DNA of 64,000 nucleotides from Hymenobacter aerilatus (GTDB lineage Bacteria > Bacteroidota > Bacteroidia > Cytophagales > Hymenobacteraceae), in the NCBI RefSeq assembly GCF_022921095.1, contig NZ_CP095053.1, positions 1,096,501-1,160,500 of the forward strand. Direction: 5' to 3'. The notes below the pieces were generated by a model. It ran no database searches and was not told the origin of the DNA. It worked only from the letters and a program-made list of their open reading frames with translations. Both the position numbers and the translations under genes were made by a program. Shown here in pieces: positions 17,634 to 24,793 of this stretch (positions are counted from its first letter, which is position 1; every line of letters starts with the position of its first letter).

Positions 17634-18590
17634 TTACTTCCGGCGGGCCATTACTTTTTCAACGGCGGCTACAATAGCGGCTTCGTTGAGGCCGTATTTT
17701 TCCATCAATTGGTCGGGGGTACCGCTTTCGCCGAAGGAGTCATCTACGCCAACCATCTCCAGGGGTAGGGGCTCCTCGCGGGCTAGCAGCTGGGCCACGC
17801 TGTCGCCGAGGCCGCCGTTGAGCTGGTGCTCCTCAGCCGTTACCACGCAGCGCGTTTTGCGCACCGAGTTCAAAATAGCTTCGGCATCCAGGGGCTTGAT
17901 GGTGTGGATGTTGATGATTTCGGCATTGATACCTTTGTCAGCCAGTAGCTTACCAGCCAAGATGGCCTTCCATACCAAGTGGCCCGTGGCGAAGATGCTC
18001 ACGTCGGTGCCTTCGTTCAGCATCACGGCTTTGCCAATGATAAACTCCTGGTCAGCGGGGGTGAACACCGGCACCACAGGGCGGCCGAAGCGCAGGTACA
18101 CCGGGCCTTCGTGGTCGGCAATGGCAATGGTGGCGGCTTTGGTCTGGTTGTAGTCGCAGGGGTTGATGACGGTCATGTTGGGCAGCATCTTCATCATGCC
18201 CACGTCTTCCAGAATCTGGTGGGTAGCCCCGTCTTCGCCCAGCGTCAGGCCCGCGTGCGAAGCGCAGATTTTCACGTTCTTATTAGAATAGGCAATGCTC
18301 TGCCGAATCTGGTCGTACACGCGGCCCGTGGAGAAGTTGGCAAACGTGCCCGTGAAAGGAATCTTGCCGCCAATAGTCAGGCCAGCGGCCACGCCCATCA
18401 TGTTGGCCTCGGCAATACCTACCTGGAAGAAGCGCTCTGGATTGTCTTTGATGAAGGCATCCATTTTCAAGGAGCCTACCAAGTCGGCGCAGAGGGCTAC
18501 TACGTTGGGGTTGGTTTTGCCCAGCTCCTGCAAGCCGGCGCCAAAGCCCGAGCGGGTGTCTTTCTTTTCGGTGTAGGGGAAGTCTTTCAT
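17634..18590 (-). CDS. transketolase, C-terminal (pyrimidine-binding plus C) subunit
   Basis: 318 residues from ATG 18590 (MKDFPYTEKKDTRSGFG); an upstream in-frame ATG at 18620 is possible but less typical. It holds the pyrimidine-binding domain of thiamine-diphosphate enzymes, with the conserved Glu in FQVGIAEANMMGVAAGL, followed by the transketolase C domain (about 195-310, INIHTIKPLDAEAI, TAEEHQLNGGLGDS). It needs the N-terminal subunit encoded at 20979-21869 to make an active enzyme of the pentose phosphate pathway. Split transketolases are common in Bacteroidota, but here two unrelated genes separate the halves. Ends against the shared terminator. Confidence 0.92.
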   Translation of the reverse strand: MKDFPYTEKKDTRSGFGAGLQELGKTNPNVVALCADLVGSLKMDAFIKDNPERFFQVGIAEANMMGVAAGLTIGGKIPFTGTFANFSTGRVYDQIRQSIAYSNKNVKICASHAGLTLGEDGATHQILEDVGMMKMLPNMTVINPCDYNQTKAATIAIADHEGPVYLRFGRPVVPVFTPADQEFIIGKAVMLNEGTDVSIFATGHLVWKAILAGKLLADKGINAEIINIHTIKPLDAEAILNSVRKTRCVVTAEEHQLNGGLGDSVAQLLAREEPLPLEMVGVDDSFGESGTPDQLMEKYGLNEAAIVAAVEKVMARRK

Positions 18591-18627
18591 GTGAGGTATG
18601 GGAGAGTTTGAGATGTTCAACGATTGG

Positions 18628-18670
18628 CCTCACCCCCCGGCCCCCTCTCCGAAAAAGGAGAGGGGGAGCC
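18628..18670. repeat. C-rich/G-rich hairpin repeat, copy A
   Basis: CCCCCTCTCC-GAAAAA-GGAGAGGGGG with a CCTCACC lead-in forms a strong hairpin in front of the transketolase C gene. An almost identical copy lies at 20861-20903. This type of repeat is common between genes in Bacteroidota genomes. Confidence 0.85.
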
Positions 18671-18687
18671 AGACGGCGAAGAAAAAA

Positions 18688-19455
18688 TTAGAGAATAGGT
18701 AGCCTTTCGCGCCAGTGCAAGCCGCTTGGCAACTCAGCCGCGCTAAATTCTAGGTGAATCACGCGGCGAGGGCGGGCGCTAGTACTGCGGTTGGAAGCAT
18801 GTAGCGTCAATGGTTTCATCAGCATCACGCCACCGGCCGGTACGGGGCACGTTATAGCGTTAAGGGTATACGCTGGTAAATTGGCAGCCGGAATAGCGCC
18901 GCACTGATGCGAACGAGGTACCACTTTCAGCGCCCCATTGGTCGCGTTGCAATCATCAAGGTGAAGACGAAGGGTACAGATACTTTCCAGAATTTCTCGC
19001 GGGGGCTGTACGCTCACGTTGTCTGACTTTGTGCTCCACGGACTAAAGCCAAGAAAATCAAGTCGTTGGTTAACGTTATGCATCAAGTCTTGATGCCAGG
19101 CTACCAGCCAGTTCGATTGAGCTGGCTTGTCAAAGTAGATAGCCTTGGTGAGGCAAGGTGTAGTGTTCGGAAACAAAGTATCTAACAATTGCCGCAGTTT
19201 CGGTGTGAAAAGTGCCCGCTGCAACTCAGGTATTTCTCCTAACAAATTGCGAATTGCAAACAAATCCTGTGTGCGTCGAAAGTTATGAGATGTGGCTTCT
19301 GCTTTGTCAATGATTTGTAGCAATTGTGTTACCTCCTGAATGCTAAATACCTGCGGTATAGTAGCGCAACCATTCAGCGCCAGCTGTTCAGCGGCGGCGG
19401 CTGGAGCATTAGGCGCCACTGGAAATAAAACGGGTAGCGTAGCAAGCTGAATCAT
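18688..19455 (-). CDS. phytanoyl-CoA dioxygenase (PhyH) family protein
   Basis: 255 residues forming a double-stranded beta-helix Fe(II)/2-oxoglutarate oxygenase. The iron ligands appear as His121 and Asp123 in WHQDLM and His219 in LTLHASNRS; basic residues after it (ARPRRVIHLEF) suit 2-oxoglutarate binding. It hydroxylates an unknown small molecule in the cytoplasm. Its ATG overlaps the stop of the von Willebrand gene by 4 bases (ATGA), so the two are translationally coupled, although their functions look unrelated. It lies between the two transketolase halves. Confidence 0.85.
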   Translation of the reverse strand: MIQLATLPVLFPVAPNAPAAAAEQLALNGCATIPQVFSIQEVTQLLQIIDKAEATSHNFRRTQDLFAIRNLLGEIPELQRALFTPKLRQLLDTLFPNTTPCLTKAIYFDKPAQSNWLVAWHQDLMHNVNQRLDFLGFSPWSTKSDNVSVQPPREILESICTLRLHLDDCNATNGALKVVPRSHQCGAIPAANLPAYTLNAITCPVPAGGVMLMKPLTLHASNRSTSARPRRVIHLEFSAAELPSGLHWRERLPIL

Positions 19456-20852
19456 TTCCCGAAAATGCTAACCGAGGTGACCTGCCCCGAGCGAATGGAA
19501 AAATTGCGCGTGTCGGTGAACTTGCTGCCCAGTGCGTTGGCCGAGCGGAACACTAGGCGGTAGTTGCCCGGCTGCATGGGTAGGTTGAGCTTGCTGCTAC
19601 CTCCATCGGGCAGGGTGTACACCCATGTTTGCGAGTCGTCCTGGTTTATCTGGTAGATGCTGCCGTAGCCTTTCAGATCCGAGATGATGTTGAGCGTACC
19701 GGGCGCTTCGTACGTCACGGCCGTTTCTTGGCCCTGCTTCACCGTGATGCGGCGCACCAAGCGGGGTAGGGTCAGTAGCTCTACCTCGTAGTTGCCGGCC
19801 AGTAGCTTTTGCTTCGCGCCAAAGGGTAGGGATACTACCGTAGCCGCATTGCCCTGCGCCCGCACCACGGCTCGCACCGTGCCATAGGGGTTGGGCGTGA
19901 GCGACGGATTGCGAAGTGCCAGCGTGCCTTGGGGCGTTTTGTATGTCAGCACGTTGGCTTTGCCGGGCCGGATGGGTAGGTTGCGTTGCACCACCGGCGG
20001 CACGGTGTTTATCACTAGGTCATAGCTTTGCAAGGCATCCACGTCCAGCACGTCGGGCTTGCCCTGGGCGTCGCGGTAGTGCACGTAGTTGTACTCCGGC
20101 TGCTCCGTCACGTTGTTGAGGAACGTGAGGTTGACGTTGCTTTCCGTCGGTCTACCCTGTTCGTCGGTAAGGTTCACGGCCACGGTGGTTTTGCTCAGGG
20201 TTTGGGCAATCACATCGTTGAGTACTGTGCGGAAAGTGCCCACGTCGGCGGCGTTGTAGTACTGTCCCAGGCATTCGAGCTGCTTGCCGAACTCCTTTTC
20301 AGCCCCAATACCAATTACAAACGGCTTCAGGAACACCCGCTTGCGCTGCAACGCCAGCGCCGTAGCGCAAGGGTCGCCCTTGCAAGATTCGAGGCCGTCT
20401 GTGATGAGGATGAGCACGTTGCGGGAGTTGGGGTCGGCGGGAAAGTCCCGGGCCGACTGTTGCAGGGAGTAGGTGATGGGCGTATTGCCCTTGCCCTCGA
20501 TGGTCTTGAGCTTTTCGCGAATAGCGCGGGCATTTTTGCTGGCAAACGGCACTTCCAGTCGGGAGTCCTCACAGTTGTTTTCCTTGGCCAGGTGCTGATG
20601 GCCGTACACGCGCAAGGCCAGTTGCAGGTTGGGGTAGGAGTCGAGCGAGTCGGCCATGCGAGCAAGTAGGCGTTTGGCTACCTCCATGCGTGGGCCGCCT
20701 TCCCAAGAAGCATTCATCGAGCCCGAGGCATCGAGCAGAAACAGAATGCGGGTGGTGCGGGGCTTTTCAGACTGATTTTGAGCGCGTAGTGGGGCTGTGA
20801 GTAGCAGCAGGCTACCCAGTAGAAACCCACATACGCGGCCCAGTGTCAGCAT
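19452..20852 (-). CDS. secreted von Willebrand factor A domain protein
   Basis: 466 residues. Signal peptide about 1-24 (FLLGSLLLLTAPLRAQ). The VWA domain (about 33-215) has an intact metal site DASGS at about 41-45, a Thr in GNTPITYSL and ITDGLESC, so it should bind a divalent ion and a protein ligand. Pairs of Cys (CEDS, CKGDPCA, LECLG) suggest disulfides in the periplasm. The rest is beta-sandwich repeats of about 80-90 residues. No membrane anchor or sorting domain is seen at the C-terminus. Ligand and role are unknown. Coupled to the PhyH gene by an ATGA overlap. Confidence 0.85.
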   Translation of the reverse strand: MLTLGRVCGFLLGSLLLLTAPLRAQNQSEKPRTTRILFLLDASGSMNASWEGGPRMEVAKRLLARMADSLDSYPNLQLALRVYGHQHLAKENNCEDSRLEVPFASKNARAIREKLKTIEGKGNTPITYSLQQSARDFPADPNSRNVLILITDGLESCKGDPCATALALQRKRVFLKPFVIGIGAEKEFGKQLECLGQYYNAADVGTFRTVLNDVIAQTLSKTTVAVNLTDEQGRPTESNVNLTFLNNVTEQPEYNYVHYRDAQGKPDVLDVDALQSYDLVINTVPPVVQRNLPIRPGKANVLTYKTPQGTLALRNPSLTPNPYGTVRAVVRAQGNAATVVSLPFGAKQKLLAGNYEVELLTLPRLVRRITVKQGQETAVTYEAPGTLNIISDLKGYGSIYQINQDDSQTWVYTLPDGGSSKLNLPMQPGNYRLVFRSANALGSKFTDTRNFSIRSGQVTSVSIFGK

Positions 20853-20860
20853 ACGGTGCG

Positions 20861-20903
20861 CCTCACCCCCGGCCCCCTCTCCGAAAAAGGAGAGGGGGAG
20901 CCA
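20861..20903. repeat. C-rich/G-rich hairpin repeat, copy B
   Basis: Same hairpin as at 18628-18670, with one C fewer in the lead-in. It lies 9 bases before the start codon of the von Willebrand gene on the minus strand, so it could be in its leader or end the transketolase N transcript. Confidence 0.85.
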
Positions 20904-20938
20904 CGGCGGCTTTTTGTGCTTGCGTTAGCAAGACGACT

Positions 20939-20979
20939 ACAAAATCCGATAAATCCGGCTAATCCGAGAAATCTGTGAT
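20939..20979. repeat. short AATCCG tandem-like repeat
   Basis: Three spaced AATCCG units plus AATCTGTGATT lie just downstream of the transketolase N stop. This looks like a partial copy of a dispersed intergenic repeat. No function can be given. Confidence 0.4.
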
Positions 20980-21869
20980 TAGTAGTCGCTGGCTTCCTCT
21001 ACCAGTAGCTGCTGCAAGGCTTTTTCCAGCTGCTCGTCGTTGGGGGCGGTGCCGTGCCACTTGTGCGTGCCCATCATGTAGTCCACACCGAAGCCCATTT
21101 GGGTGTCCATCAGGAACATCACGGGCTTGCCGTTGCCTAGTAACGACTTAGCTTGCTCCAGGGCGGGCAACAGGGTTTCAAATTGGTTGCCATCGGCTTC
21201 AATCACCTGCCAGTTAAAGGCTTCAAACTTGGCACGCAAGTCGCCGAGCCCGCCGATTTTCTCGGTGGGGCCGTCAATCTGCTGACCGTTGCGGTCTACG
21301 ATGGCAATGAGGTTGTCTACCTTGTGGTGTGGAGCGTAGAGGGCGGCTTCCCAGATTTGGCCTTCCTGCAGCTCGCCGTCGCCCATGAGCACATATACGG
21401 TGCGGTCGTCGTTGTTGAGCTTCTTAGCCTGGGCGGCGCCCGTAGCCACGCTCAGGCCCTGGCCCAGTGAGCCGCTGGCAATACGCACGCCGGGTAGGTG
21501 CTCAGCGGTGGTAGGGTGGCCCTGCAGGCGCGAATCGATCTTGCGGAAAGTGTTCAGCTCGCTTACCGGGAAGTAGCCCGAACGCGCCAGCACCGAGTAG
21601 AGAGTAGCCGAAATGTGGCCGTTCGAAAGGAAAAATAGGTCCTCGCCGATACCATCCATCGAAAACTCGGGGTTGTGCTTCATCATTTTGAAGTACAGCG
21701 CCACTAGCAGATCGGTGCAGCCCAGCGAGCCGCCGGGGTGACCCGAGCTAACGGCGTGCACCATGCGCACGATGTCGCGCCGCACTTGGGCAGCAATCTG
21801 CTTGAGTTGAGGAATAGACTTGGGTTCCAGAGAAACGGGGGGCGCGGGGGCAATCGGCTGCGTCATCAT
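20979..21869 (-). CDS. transketolase, N-terminal (diphosphate-binding) subunit
   Basis: 296 residues from ATG 21869 (MMTQPIAPAPP); the frame extends to 21920, but the promoter found at 21891-21920 argues against that. It has the transketolase N pattern: SSGHPGGSLGCTDLLVALYF, HISATLYSVL, GSLGQGLSVATG and the thiamine-diphosphate signature GDGELQEGQIWEAAL, with the Mg-binding Asn in VDRNGQQIDG. It pairs with the C-terminal subunit at 17634-18590. It transfers two-carbon units between sugar phosphates. Confidence 0.93.
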   Translation of the reverse strand: MMTQPIAPAPPVSLEPKSIPQLKQIAAQVRRDIVRMVHAVSSGHPGGSLGCTDLLVALYFKMMKHNPEFSMDGIGEDLFFLSNGHISATLYSVLARSGYFPVSELNTFRKIDSRLQGHPTTAEHLPGVRIASGSLGQGLSVATGAAQAKKLNNDDRTVYVLMGDGELQEGQIWEAALYAPHHKVDNLIAIVDRNGQQIDGPTEKIGGLGDLRAKFEAFNWQVIEADGNQFETLLPALEQAKSLLGNGKPVMFLMDTQMGFGVDYMMGTHKWHGTAPNDEQLEKALQQLLVEEASDY

Positions 21870-21890
21870 ACGTGAGAGTAGGTATGGCGG

Positions 21891-21920
21891 TAAAGGTAAC
21901 AAGGATTGCCACACTCCCAA
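21891..21920 (-). promoter_or_regulatory. Bacteroidota-type promoter of the transketolase N gene
   Basis: On the minus strand a TTG (21918-21920) is followed after 19 bases by TACCTTTA (21891-21898), close to the TTTG-N19/20-TAnnTTTG consensus of the main Bacteroidota sigma factor. It lies 22 bases before the chosen ATG. Confidence 0.6.
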
Positions 21921-22065
21921 ATTTCCCCATTAATTTACTCTTGATACGACTAAATAATGCCGATTCTAGGGCATTAACCAGCTTTTTACCAACACAATCG
22001 TTTGTGATAGGAGTATAATAGCAGGTTGCCGCATAGCATAGAAGATTTCCCGCAGCAGGCTCAAC

Positions 22066-23469
22066 CTACAGTTTCGAGATATTGAAGGAAGCAAAGTCCC
22101 CTTTTGCTGTTTCTTGGTTCTGCAGCACCGGTAGCATAGGATTCAAAACCCGTTTGCCCGCAACGTAGAAGCAGTATTTCAGTTCTTCCCGGTTTGTTTT
22201 CAGCTTTAAAAGCCAGCCAGTAGGCGTTTTTTGCATAAAATGGAAAAAACTATACTCGCCTTTAATCTCTACGACAACGGATTTTGCCTTCAGATAACCT
22301 GGTAACTCAATTACCACATTAGCTTCTATTGAGTCCCGAAGGTTGGCAAGCAACGCGTTGGTTTTCCAATTAGGCTTTGCAAGTGCCTCTAGCACCTGAA
22401 TGGCTTCTTCGTTCCTACCCTCAACGGCTAACACCTCTGCCTTCGTAAACTGTACTTCTGTACTGTCCAGACGCTTATTGGTGTACATATACTGCTCCCA
22501 CACAGGAAAAAGAACGTTTGCTTGCGCAAATTTTTTGTCGATGTAGAAGTCGTTCAGAAAAGCCATGCGCAACTGTGATTCTCTCTGGTCTGCAGTGAGT
22601 TGGCTCTTTTGCAAAAAGCGACCAACTGCTTGCGCATCACCCCCATGCTGCAACACCGAAGCAAGGAGCTGACTGGTATTTCGCGGAAATTTGGTCGCTA
22701 GTAAGATGTGCTGCTTGCCTTGCGTGAGCAATTTGGCCACGCTCGTGTGCCATGGCATGGTGTATTCTTCGGCCAGATAAAACCAGATTTCCCCCGTAGA
22801 TAGGTTGTGAATATTCGTGTAGACTGAGGTCGTAAACTCACGCTGGGACGTAGCGGCTGCAATCTTGAGGAGGCTTTCATGACTTACACCATCTTGCGCC
22901 AGCAATTTCTGCGCAATAGGGTAACGCCAGCAACTCTGCTTTTGCAGACCAGTAGCGCACACGTTGAAATTCGTGGAAGTGAGGTATTTGGTGGCGCGAA
23001 GAATGGTGTCAGGGGCAATAACGGCCAGATTCCCATATTTATCGGCGACATGGATTTGATCACCTAGATCGGGTAAATAGTAGGTGTCCCACAAGGCCAA
23101 AAATTCGGGCACCGATTTACAATGCTGAAGCATGTATTCCAGCATGTTGCCGTGAGGAAACGGCTTTTTGCCAACGCTTACTTTGTACTGCTGCGGTGGC
23201 GGTAGCGCATTGATATCAAAAAAGAGACCAGCCTCGTTCACACCCCCTTGCACGCTGCTTTGAGGAGAACCGTAGGTAAGGGTGATGTAACCCAGCGTGT
23301 GCTTGTCCTTGGCTGGAAAGGCATTCACGTAGTTAGAAGACGTATGAAAGAAGTCTTCATTATTCATGGCCCACGTCTGGCCTTTCTGATCTGTACCCGA
23401 AACGATGGTACAAGCGAATAGCCAGCTTACGGGGACGAATAGAAAAAGTAGGAGTAGGGCAGTTCGCAT
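22066..23469 (-). CDS. secreted Ntn-hydrolase-like protein (C45/choloylglycine-hydrolase type)
   Basis: 467 residues. The signal peptide ends just before Cys20 (FVPVSWLFACTIVSG), so cleavage would expose Cys as an N-terminal nucleophile, as in linear amide hydrolases. The next part (GQTWAMNNEDF, GVNEAGLFFDINALPP) matches the family core of acyl-amide hydrolases and penicillin or bile-salt acylase relatives. Residues from about 250 on carry helical TPR-like sequence and a C-terminal beta domain. The lipoprotein reading of the Cys is possible but the box is poor. Substrate unknown. It stands alone between transketolase and peroxiredoxin genes. Confidence 0.65.
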   Translation of the reverse strand: MRTALLLLFLFVPVSWLFACTIVSGTDQKGQTWAMNNEDFFHTSSNYVNAFPAKDKHTLGYITLTYGSPQSSVQGGVNEAGLFFDINALPPPQQYKVSVGKKPFPHGNMLEYMLQHCKSVPEFLALWDTYYLPDLGDQIHVADKYGNLAVIAPDTILRATKYLTSTNFNVCATGLQKQSCWRYPIAQKLLAQDGVSHESLLKIAAATSQREFTTSVYTNIHNLSTGEIWFYLAEEYTMPWHTSVAKLLTQGKQHILLATKFPRNTSQLLASVLQHGGDAQAVGRFLQKSQLTADQRESQLRMAFLNDFYIDKKFAQANVLFPVWEQYMYTNKRLDSTEVQFTKAEVLAVEGRNEEAIQVLEALAKPNWKTNALLANLRDSIEANVVIELPGYLKAKSVVVEIKGEYSFFHFMQKTPTGWLLKLKTNREELKYCFYVAGKRVLNPMLPVLQNQETAKGDFASFNISKL

Positions 23470-23531
23470 AAGTATTAAGAACTGTAATGAGAAGCGCTAC
23501 CCTACTCATTAGGTAGCTTTGGGTAGGTGCC

Positions 23532-23978
23532 TTAAGCTAACTGCTCGGTGTGGTTTTTAGTGTCTACTTTCTTGATAACCTTCTCAATCACACCTTCTTC
23601 ATCAATGAGAAAGGTGGTGCGCACAATGCCCATATAGGCGCGGCCGTAATTCTTCTTTTCCTGCCACACACCGTAGGCTTCTACCAATTGCTTATCGGTA
23701 TCGGCGAGTAGGGGAAAGGGTAGGTCGTACTTCAGAGCAAATTTCTTATGTGAGGCTTCGTTATCGGTACTTACACCGATGACCTGCACGTTTTTGGCGG
23801 TCAGCTCCTCTTGGTGGTCGCGCAGGTTGCAGGCCTGGGCCGTGCAACCAGGCGTGTCATCCTTGGGGTAGAAGTATAGCGCTACTTTCTTTCCCCGAAA
23901 ATCGGAGAGGCTAACGGTGTTGCCATCCTGGTCGGTGGCAGTGAAGGCAGGGGCGGTATCGCCAGCTTGTAAGGCCAT
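23532..23978 (-). CDS. bcp: thioredoxin-dependent peroxiredoxin, Bcp type
   Basis: 148 residues from ATG 23978 (MALQAGDTAPAFTATDQDG). The open frame continues further upstream through the palindromic repeat, which is not coding. Peroxidatic Cys45 and resolving Cys50 lie in DTPGCTAQACNLRD, the atypical two-Cys arrangement of bacterioferritin comigratory protein. It reduces hydroperoxides in the cytoplasm with thioredoxin. The flank of a palindromic element touches the start codon, so its leader RNA would include that sequence. Confidence 0.93.
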   Translation of the reverse strand: MALQAGDTAPAFTATDQDGNTVSLSDFRGKKVALYFYPKDDTPGCTAQACNLRDHQEELTAKNVQVIGVSTDNEASHKKFALKYDLPFPLLADTDKQLVEAYGVWQEKKNYGRAYMGIVRTTFLIDEEGVIEKVIKKVDTKNHTEQLA

Positions 23979-24148
23979 GGTGGTGAAATGGTGAGTTTGT
24001 GAAGTTGTGAATATGAGTGAAAAGCCACGTGTCATCCTAAGCAGAGCGAAGGACCTTCTCACGCGAGAACGACCATCATAACAACGACTTGTTCTCACGT
24101 GAGAAGGTCCTTCGTCGCCGCTTGATGCGCGGAATGCTCAGGATGACA
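23979..24148. repeat. long palindromic intergenic element, copy 3
   Basis: The core is at 24029-24148: left arm GTGTCATCCTAAGCAGAGCG, right arm ending GCTCAGGATGACA, with extra bases inserted in the right arm near 24115-24134. The flank 23979-24018 is rich in GTGAA/GTGAG and abuts the peroxiredoxin ATG. Lies between two minus-strand genes. Confidence 0.85.
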
Positions 24149-24169
24149 GACGCTTATCAACCGCCTACC

Positions 24170-24724
24170 CTAAAACGCAGGTGGGGCTTGCTGGGTGAAA
24201 ATCAGCTTTTCGACGGGGAATCCCAACTCCTGGCCGCGCTGTACCAATTCATTTTGTACAACGACGGGCAGTTGCGGGGTGCGGCTCAGCAGCCACAGGT
24301 TTTCGCGGCTGGGTTCGCCTACTAGGGCGTAACGGTAGTCGGCATCGAGAGCCAGAATCCAATAATCGCCTTTAAACGGCCAGAAAAATTGCACTTTCAG
24401 CTTGGCATTAGTGGTAGGGTCGGCTACGGTGGCCAGACCCGCGGCCTTCTTCACTTTGCCCGTGGGCGTATGCTTATGGCAGGTGTTTACCACCGTCACG
24501 TCGCCGTCGGGGCGGATGGTGTACTGGGCCGTTACGCTGGTGCAGTCTTTCTCGAAGGAAGCAGGCAGGCGGGCAATTTCATACCATTTGCCCGCGTAAC
24601 GCGGCAAATCGACGTAGGGGACGGTAGGCAGCGGCTCATGGTGGCGTGATTTGGCGTACAAAGCAGCCACGGCGGCCACGGTGGTGGCCACGGCTCCTAC
24701 AATAATCGGACGGCGTGCAGACAT
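24170..24724 (-). CDS. bacterial lipocalin (Blc-like)
   Basis: 184 residues with an N-terminal hydrophobic segment (about 7-23), probably a signal anchor since no lipobox Cys follows. The lipocalin signature GKWYEIARLPASFEKDC lies at about 45-61. The barrel continues with VTVVNTCHK, KVQFFWPFKGDYWILALD and YALVGEPSRENLWLLSRTP, as in Blc. Such proteins bind lysophospholipids or fatty acids in membrane repair. It lacks the lipoprotein Cys of E. coli Blc. Sits between Bcp and M23 peptidase genes in one direction. Confidence 0.9.
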   Translation of the reverse strand: MSARRPIIVGAVATTVAAVAALYAKSRHHEPLPTVPYVDLPRYAGKWYEIARLPASFEKDCTSVTAQYTIRPDGDVTVVNTCHKHTPTGKVKKAAGLATVADPTTNAKLKVQFFWPFKGDYWILALDADYRYALVGEPSRENLWLLSRTPQLPVVVQNELVQRGQELGFPVEKLIFTQQAPPAF

Positions 24725-24793
24725 AGCAAAGGTTGGTTGAGGTCAAACGAAGCTCCTTGTACGGAGCTGTTGCGAAAGAGTCGGCTAGCAGCC

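Noticed and set aside
17634..21869. Transketolase as a broken single gene (pseudogene)
   Set aside because: Both halves are complete with their own starts, stops and active-site motifs, as in known two-subunit transketolases; the N half also has its own promoter.
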